Source: Hydrogenothermus marinus (GTDB taxonomy: Bacteria > Aquificota > Aquificia > Aquificales > Hydrogenothermaceae). From it: DNA of 61,318 nucleotides. Made by a program: the position numbers and the translations under genes. Positions 54,799 to 61,318 of this stretch are shown here, piece after piece; position 1 is the first letter of the stretch, and each line of letters begins with the position of its first letter. The DNA lies in NCBI RefSeq assembly GCF_003688665.1, contig NZ_REFO01000015.1, positions 1-61,318 of the forward strand, given 5' to 3'. The notes beneath the pieces were generated by a model. It ran no database searches, had not been told where the DNA came from, and saw nothing but the letters and a program-made list of their open reading frames with translations.

Positions 54799-56421
54799 AT
54801 GAAAAAATTTTCCGAATTTAAAACACAAGCAATATCAAAACTTAGCAATTGTAAAAAAATTCTTAATGAAGCAAAAGATCATATATCTGTAAATGATTAT
54901 TTAGAAAAAATAGATAGGACAATTGAAGATTTAAAAGAAGAAAAATTAAAAGTTGTATTTTTTGGTGGCTTTTCAGATGGAAAAACTACTATTTTATCTG
55001 CTCTATTGAACAGAACAGATTTAAAAATATCTCCAGCACCAACAACAGATAAAATAGAAGAGTATAAATTTGAGGATTTTATAGTAATAGATACACCAGG
55101 ACTTTTTTCTGAGCAAGAAGAACATGATGAAAAAACAAAACATTATATTTCTGAAGCTGACCTTATTATTTTTACAACTGATGCAGTAAATCCATTAAAA
55201 GAAAGTCAACATCCAACAATCAAATGGTTATTAAAAGATTTAGGAAAACTAAATCAAACTATATTTGTGATTAATAAACTAGACGAAACAGGAATAGATA
55301 TAGAAAATAGAGAAGATTTTGATAAAATGTGTTCAACGAAAAAGGAAGTTGTTGTATCTACTTTAAATAATATTTTAGAAGAAGAAAGAGATGATTATTT
55401 AACTGTATGTTTAATTGCTGATCCTTGGGGAATGGGCATTAAACACTGGTTAAACAATAGAGAAGAGTATGAAAGGTTATCAAATATAAAGCAGTTAGAA
55501 GAAATTATTGATTCTGTAATAAAAAGTAGAAAATATGACTTGATTCAAGAAAAAGTTAATTCTGTTTTACAAGATATTATATTAAATACCCAAGATAACT
55601 TATCAGAGTTAATAGAAGTATTTCAAGAAAGATTAGCGGACTTAGAAATAAAAAAGAAAGAATTAGAAAGTGAGTTAAATGGAATTAACTCTCAATTAGT
55701 AAAAGCAAGCAATAGAATTAAAAATAGATTAGACAGTTTAAGAAGAGATTTAATTTCTTCAGTTGCTTCTGCATCTAATATAGATGAACTAAAGCAATTT
55801 ATCCAGACTGAGATAGGAAATCCTAAGGAAGCAGAAGCATTAAAATCACAGATAGAACAGATATATAATGAAGAATTAGAAGATTTCCATAATTATTTAT
55901 TTAATGTTCAAAAAATATTAGAGGAAATAGCTCTTGCATATGAAGAAATAGATGATTTAATTTTAAATGTAGCTCAAAAGTTATCTTCTACAAGTCCAGC
56001 ATTAAAAGGTTTGTTAACTAATACATCAGAAACTTTAATAAAATCAACCATTTTTAAAACAAGAAAAATCTTTTCAATTCCAATAAAATTTAAACCATGG
56101 GGAGCTAATAAATTAGCAACAAACATTTCTACAATAGCAAGAATAGGAGGAGTGATTTTAGATGTTGCAGTAGCAGCAGGGAAAATATATAGTGATATTA
56201 AATTTAATAATAAAAAAGAAGAATTAAAAAATAATATAAATTCCCTTTTTGGAGAACTAATAAAAAATACAAATCCAGAAGTATTGAAAGAAATTTTTCC
56301 TGTAGTTGCTGAATATGAAAAAGAAGGAAAAATAGTACTAAAGCAGTATGAAGAAACAAAGGAAAATTTAGAAAAGTTAAAAAAACTGAATAATGTTTTA
56401 ACTAAATGCAAAGCTAATTAA
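54799..56421 (+). CDS. Dynamin-like GTPase A
   Basis: A 540-residue bacterial dynamin-like protein. The G domain has P-loop FFGGFSDGKTT (near 54-64), VIDTPGLF (near 96-103) and VINKLDETG (near 157-165). Long helices follow: an acidic/lysine-rich coiled coil (about 250-310) and an amphipathic region (about 330-400). Near 430-460 a hydrophobic stretch (IGGVILDVAVAAGKIYSD) could be the membrane paddle. The frame begins at TTG 54778, but the ATG at 54799 follows GGAGGG and is preferred. It is followed one base later by a second GTPase, as in bacterial DLP pairs that assemble together on membranes. No known defence family is matched by eye. Confidence 0.85.
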   Translation: MKKFSEFKTQAISKLSNCKKILNEAKDHISVNDYLEKIDRTIEDLKEEKLKVVFFGGFSDGKTTILSALLNRTDLKISPAPTTDKIEEYKFEDFIVIDTPGLFSEQEEHDEKTKHYISEADLIIFTTDAVNPLKESQHPTIKWLLKDLGKLNQTIFVINKLDETGIDIENREDFDKMCSTKKEVVVSTLNNILEEERDDYLTVCLIADPWGMGIKHWLNNREEYERLSNIKQLEEIIDSVIKSRKYDLIQEKVNSVLQDIILNTQDNLSELIEVFQERLADLEIKKKELESELNGINSQLVKASNRIKNRLDSLRRDLISSVASASNIDELKQFIQTEIGNPKEAEALKSQIEQIYNEELEDFHNYLFNVQKILEEIALAYEEIDDLILNVAQKLSSTSPALKGLLTNTSETLIKSTIFKTRKIFSIPIKFKPWGANKLATNISTIARIGGVILDVAVAAGKIYSDIKFNNKKEELKNNINSLFGELIKNTNPEVLKEIFPVVAEYEKEGKIVLKQYEETKENLEKLKKLNNVLTKCKAN

Positions 56422-56422
56422 C

Positions 56423-58375
56423 ATGCAAAGTTTAAGGCAAGAAATAAAATTTTTAGTTAATAGATTTATACGAGCTTCAGAAAAAGCCAAGCAAATTTCT
56501 TTTGAAGGTGTTGAAACTGAAAAAATAGATAATCTGAGAGATGCTATAACAAAAGAAGTTGAAAATTTAATTAATAACTTAAAAAGATTTCAAAATTTAG
56601 AGTGGGATACATTAAATATTGCATTTTTTGGCGAAACTAATGCAGGTAAAAGTACATTAATAGAAGCCCTAATTAAAGGTGATGGTAGAACTGTAGGAAC
56701 AGGAGTAAAAGATTTTACTACAGAAATAAAAAATTATTCTTTTGGTGAAAAAATTAAATTATTAGATATGCCTGGAATTGAAGGAGATGAAAAAAAGGTT
56801 AAAAATGAAATATGGAAAGCAGTTAATAAAGCTCATATTATATTTTATATATTTCCACATACAAAAGAACCAGAAAGGGAAACTTTAAAGAAAATTAGAA
56901 AGTATTTAAATAAAAATGCTTATGTATATGGATTAATAAATATTAGAGGTAATTTACCTAAGCAAGCATTAGAAAAGATTCTTAATGAAAATATTAAAAT
57001 TGTAAAAGAAAATTCTGAAAGACATCTTAAAGAATATCTTAAAGATGCTTTTAAAGATATTTTTATTGTTCATACATTATATGCTTTTTTTTCAAGAGCA
57101 AGACAGATACCAGATAACTTAAAAAATAGTTATGAAAAAGCTTTAAATATTTATCAATCAAAAGAAGAATTAGAAGAATTATCAAAAATAAAGCAGATAG
57201 AAGAGATTGTAAAAAAAGAAAATCAAAAAAAAGAGATAATAATACCTTGGGATAATACAAAAAAGATATTAAAATCTCAAGAACAAGTTATAAGTCAAAT
57301 TTTATATTTTAAAAAGGATATGGATAAAGCAATTAAAGATTTTAAAGATCATTTATATGCTACTAAAGAAAAATTAAAAAAAGAAAAAGAGTTATTAAAA
57401 AGCAATATTAACAGAGTTATAAATGTAGAATTATCAAAATTTGAAAGTGAATTGATAGAATTTTTATATACAGCAATAGATGAAGAATATGAAAAATCCT
57501 TTATCCAAAATAAAATTAAATCTATGCAAGATGATTTTATAAAAAAAGTTAATGAAGAAATAAAAAAAGAAATTAAAAGTTATTCTGATAATATTAATAA
57601 AAGTATAGAGTTATCTTTAGAAAAAATTAGGAAGTTAAAAAAATCTTTAGAATTCTTCTTTAAAAAGCAAACGAGATATAAAGGTATTGATGGAAACTTT
57701 TATATTAATTTAAATATGGAAAAAATATTAAATGAGCTTGAATTAAAAGGTGAAGAAATAATTTCAGAATTTGGTAGTATTGCGACAAAATTTATAGCAA
57801 TGCGTCTTACAGCATCTCTTAGTCCTATTTTAGGAATAGTAAATGGAATTATTTTTTCCATAGAAAAAATATGGGATTGGTTTGTCAGTAGACCAGAAAA
57901 GAAAAGATCAAAAGCAAGAAACCAAGCAAAAAAAGAAGTGAAAAAAACAGTTAAGAATTTGCAAAGGAAAATTTCTTTTGAAATTAAAAAAGTAATAAAA
58001 GAAAAAGAAGAAGAAATTAGACAAGTTTTTAGAGAATTTGATAAAGTTAAATATGATTTTAAAAAACTTTTAGACTTTTTACAAATAATTATAAATGATT
58101 TAAAGGATATTAATTACCAAACTTCAGAAACTTTCTTAAAATTTTTAGATGAAAATATAAAATTTGGATTTATACAGGTTTCTTTGAAAGAAGGTGTAAG
58201 TGTAATAGCAGTTTGTAATCCTTGTAATGCTTTATTGGAAAAATTAGAAATGCTTGGAATTAAAAAAGAAAATATTTTTATATTCTACTCTCTTTTAGAA
58301 ATGAAAAACTACATAGATTTAAATAAGGAAAAATCAGAACTTTTTAAAAGAGTTGCTGATATTAAACTATATTAA
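56423..58375 (+). CDS. Dynamin-like GTPase B with C-terminal extension
   Basis: A 650-residue partner GTPase. The P-loop is FFGETNAGKST (near 68-78), the switch motif LLDMPGIEGDE (near 113-123), and GLINIRG takes the position of NKxD. Long stalk helices occupy about 280-420. A hydrophobic patch (FIAMRLTASLSPILGIVNGI, near 454-473) followed by a basic run is a likely membrane insert. The last 65 residues form an extra domain, VSVIAVCNPCNALLEKLEML then FIFYSLLEMKNYID, with a CNPC cysteine pair. It is co-transcribed with GTPase A and converges on the small membrane gene (four-base overlap of ends). Confidence 0.85.
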   Translation: MQSLRQEIKFLVNRFIRASEKAKQISFEGVETEKIDNLRDAITKEVENLINNLKRFQNLEWDTLNIAFFGETNAGKSTLIEALIKGDGRTVGTGVKDFTTEIKNYSFGEKIKLLDMPGIEGDEKKVKNEIWKAVNKAHIIFYIFPHTKEPERETLKKIRKYLNKNAYVYGLINIRGNLPKQALEKILNENIKIVKENSERHLKEYLKDAFKDIFIVHTLYAFFSRARQIPDNLKNSYEKALNIYQSKEELEELSKIKQIEEIVKKENQKKEIIIPWDNTKKILKSQEQVISQILYFKKDMDKAIKDFKDHLYATKEKLKKEKELLKSNINRVINVELSKFESELIEFLYTAIDEEYEKSFIQNKIKSMQDDFIKKVNEEIKKEIKSYSDNINKSIELSLEKIRKLKKSLEFFFKKQTRYKGIDGNFYINLNMEKILNELELKGEEIISEFGSIATKFIAMRLTASLSPILGIVNGIIFSIEKIWDWFVSRPEKKRSKARNQAKKEVKKTVKNLQRKISFEIKKVIKEKEEEIRQVFREFDKVKYDFKKLLDFLQIIINDLKDINYQTSETFLKFLDENIKFGFIQVSLKEGVSVIAVCNPCNALLEKLEMLGIKKENIFIFYSLLEMKNYIDLNKEKSELFKRVADIKLY

Positions 58376-58629
58376 TTATCTTCTTCATCTGGATTAACAA
58401 AAAGCCTAAAAATTATAAGCCCTATAACAAAATAAAAAATACCTATACCAATCATATCTTCTGTGCTTACATTTCCACCGAGAAGATAATCTACTGTAAA
58501 GAAAGTTAATATAACAACAAAAATAGCTAACATAAAAAGATATTTAAGAATAACAAAAACACCGATAATCCCTAAAATTACCAAAAAGCCTATTATAAAA
58601 AAGATAATTAAACAACCAAGCTTTAGCAA
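58372..58629 (-). CDS. Small membrane protein, 85 aa
   Basis: Hydrophobic 85-residue protein with three helices: LGCLIIFFIIGFLVILGIIG, YLFMLAIFVVILTFFTVDYL and MIGIGIFYFVIGLIIFRLFV, and an acidic tail (NPDEEDN). The family is unrecognised. It follows the CARF-HEPN gene by 12 bases in the leftward operon, and its end overlaps GTPase B. A membrane partner for the HEPN effector or GTPases is possible but inferred only from position. Confidence 0.75.
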   Translation of the reverse strand: MLKLGCLIIFFIIGFLVILGIIGVFVILKYLFMLAIFVVILTFFTVDYLLGGNVSTEDMIGIGIFYFVIGLIIFRLFVNPDEEDN

Positions 58630-58641
58630 AATCCTCTCTCT

Positions 58642-60271
<1,630 letters not shown>

Positions 60272-60335
60272 TTAAAACCCTCCATAAATTATTTTTTTTA
60301 TATTATATTAACTAATTTTTTCCTAAAATCTGACT
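60272..60335 (-). promoter_or_regulatory. Promoter cassette of DUF1232 copy B
   Basis: Nearly identical to 53345-53408: TAGTCAGATTTTAGG, a TATAAT on the leftward strand, then a GGAGGG ribosome binding site. Its first three bases (TAG) also serve as the stop codon of the upstream helical gene. The identity ends at both sides. Confidence 0.55.
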
Positions 60336-60723
60336 ATTTTATAAATTCATCTATTTGTTCTTTTATTATGTTTTTTATTAAATCATTAATCTGTTTTTGA
60401 AATTCTTTGTCTTCTTCTATTAATTTTATAGATTTGTTTAAGATATTATTTATTGTTTCTTTTATGTTTTCATCATTTTTATCTAAGTATTCAACAACCG
60501 AATTTTTGGCATCTATTGCAAGTTTAGCAACTTCTTTATCATCTAAGGATTTTAGATTTTCTAAAGTTATTTCAAATAGTTTTTGAGATAATGCTTTTTT
60601 TGTTTCGGGTGTTAGATTTTTAAGTAAAAGATTTAAAAAGTCTGTTTTATTTATGTAATCTTCAATTTTTGGTTTTGCTAATTTTAGGATTTTAAATCCT
60701 TGTTCAAGAAAAAAATCTTTCAT
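60334..60723 (-). CDS. All-helical hypothetical protein, 129 aa
   Basis: A 129-residue protein, rich in lysine, leucine and asparagine, with no strands, signal or membrane helix: GFKILKLAKPKIEDYI, LLLKNLTPETKKALSQKLFE and IKETINNILNKSIKLIEED are typical helices. I do not recognise it. It is the first gene of the leftward operon and is preceded by an AGTCAGATTTT box (60778-60788) and a TATAAT, as are the two DUF1232 genes. Its end abuts the promoter cassette of DUF1232 copy B. A scaffold or adaptor role is only a guess. Confidence 0.75.
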   Translation of the reverse strand: MKDFFLEQGFKILKLAKPKIEDYINKTDFLNLLLKNLTPETKKALSQKLFEITLENLKSLDDKEVAKLAIDAKNSVVEYLDKNDENIKETINNILNKSIKLIEEDKEFQKQINDLIKNIIKEQIDEFIK

Positions 60724-60807
60724 TTAAACCTCTTTTAATGATTGATTATTTACTAATTATAAACTACAAAAACTTAAAAAATCTGACTTGGTTTTTAATT
60801 CTAATTA

Positions 60808-60870
60808 AAGTAAATTCAAAGCTTTAAAGTATATTTTCAGCTTTATTAAAAATCAAAACCTACTCTTTAA
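60808..60870 (-). repeat. CRISPR-flanking AT-rich sequence
   Basis: The 63-base stretch just left of the array matches the inverted sequence at 54587-54650 closely. If the array is transcribed leftward, as its repeat suggests, this is the trailer side; the conservation of the flank is also what one would expect of a leader, so both readings are noted. The first repeat begins 16 bases to the right. Confidence 0.85.
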
Positions 60871-60886
60871 TATGAATTTTTATAAA

Positions 60887-61318
60887 GTTTCAATTCCTTA
60901 TAGGTAGGCTACAAACATTTGGAGATTTTGCTGAAATGCTTATATTTGATGACAGTTTCAATTCCTTATAGGTAGGCTACAAACGCATTCAGAAGATGAA
61001 TGCCCACAAGAATATGAGTGTTTCAATTCCTTATAGGTAGGCTACAAACTTGTATATTCTTTACCGGGTGTAGGAGATGCTTTTCAAAAATGTTTCAATT
61101 CCTTATAGGTAGGCTACAAACGGTTCGTTGTTGTGAACCCTTGATCATAGGCGGCGGTTTCAATTCCTTATAGGTAGGCTACAAACTATGCAGGTGGTTC
61201 TATTCAAAGTGCTCATGAAGGAGGTTTCAATTCCTTATAGGTAGGCTACAAACAATCAAGAAAACTGTGTTTCGTCACGAAGGGTTCAGTTTCAATTCCT
61301 TATAGGTAGGCTACAAAC
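60887..61318 (-). CRISPR. CRISPR array, 7 repeats and 6 spacers, open at window end
   Basis: Seven perfect 30-base repeats start at 60887, 60955, 61020, 61092, 61157, 61224 and 61289. Spacers are 38, 35, 42, 35, 37 and 35 bases. On the plus strand each repeat starts GTTTCAATTCC and ends GGCTACAAAC. The reverse complement ends in ATTGAAAC, the 8-base tag that Cas6 leaves at the 5' end of crRNAs in type I-B and III systems, so transcription is probably leftward from a leader beyond the window. The last repeat coincides with the window's end. The adaptation genes are not present here. Confidence 0.95.

Noticed and set aside
54799-58375. GTPase pair as a LeoABC-type toxin secretion system
   Set aside because: Only the dynamin-type pairing is shared; there is no third Leo-like subunit and no toxin gene nearby, and the genes lie in a CRISPR setting.

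Overview
This window is AT-rich chromosomal DNA with short intergenic gaps, many ATG/TTG/GTG starts and strong AGGAGG-type ribosome binding sites. Gene content and order suggest a thermophilic member of the Aquificota, most like Hydrogenothermaceae (Sulfurihydrogenibium or a relative). The indications are a two-module DHH/CBS/poly(A)-polymerase-type tRNA nucleotidyltransferase, an ATP synthase c subunit with a cleavable signal peptide, a class V aminotransferase of the type once called a soluble hydrogenase subunit, and an rnpA gene tucked behind rpmH. The taxonomic call is inference from gene families; no 16S rRNA gene is present.

From 0 to 51.5 kb the window is mostly housekeeping. It starts with hsp20 and trpE, der on the other strand, then an aminotransferase-mtaP-rluD run. 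Next come uvrB and a type II restriction-modification pair facing each other head to head. A proteostasis run follows (tig-clpP-clpX-engB), then rng, a bamD-like lipoprotein, rsfS and murI. An atpB-usp-atpE cluster leads into rpmH-rnpA-yidD-yidC-mnmE-rho-rpmE-prfA-tRNA-Arg. Further on are bioF, a 2-hydroxyacid dehydrogenase, a YprA/MrfA-type helicase, murD-pgeF, a GlcD-type oxidase, radical-SAM enzymes, a zinc transporter, a phosphohexomutase, tRNA-Leu, the tRNA nucleotidyltransferase, a two-component system, rodA, envelope glycan genes and rplU-rpmA. Two genes, rsfS and rnpA, appear to start at ATT.

Both cyclic-di-GMP genes in the window are broken. A GGEEF diguanylate cyclase is split by a one-base frameshift near 27.49 kb, and an EAL phosphodiesterase near 51.5-52.25 kb is interrupted by the right end of an IS200/IS605-like element and abuts an IS256-like remnant.

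From 52.3 kb to the end lies an accessory, CRISPR-linked island. It holds a DUF1232 gene, cas6, a dead cas3 HD-domain fragment and a lone degenerate CRISPR repeat with its flank. These are followed by a tandem pair of large dynamin-like GTPases. Facing them is a leftward operon: a helical protein of unknown function, a second DUF1232 protein, a CARF-HEPN (Csx1/TM1812, DxTHG) ribonuclease and a small membrane protein. The island ends at an intact CRISPR array of seven repeats that runs off the window. The lone repeat plus flank at 54.5 kb and the array end at 60.8-60.9 kb are inverted copies of each other and bracket the GTPase/CARF block.

A short AGTCA(G/A)ATTTT-like box about 27-30 bases before a TATA hexamer recurs upstream of the GTPase pair, both DUF1232 genes and the helical gene. 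This suggests they are co-regulated. The most novel proposal here is that these genes form one membrane-targeting defence or stress module wired to type III cyclic-oligoadenylate signalling. That proposal is inference from layout and shared sequence elements.
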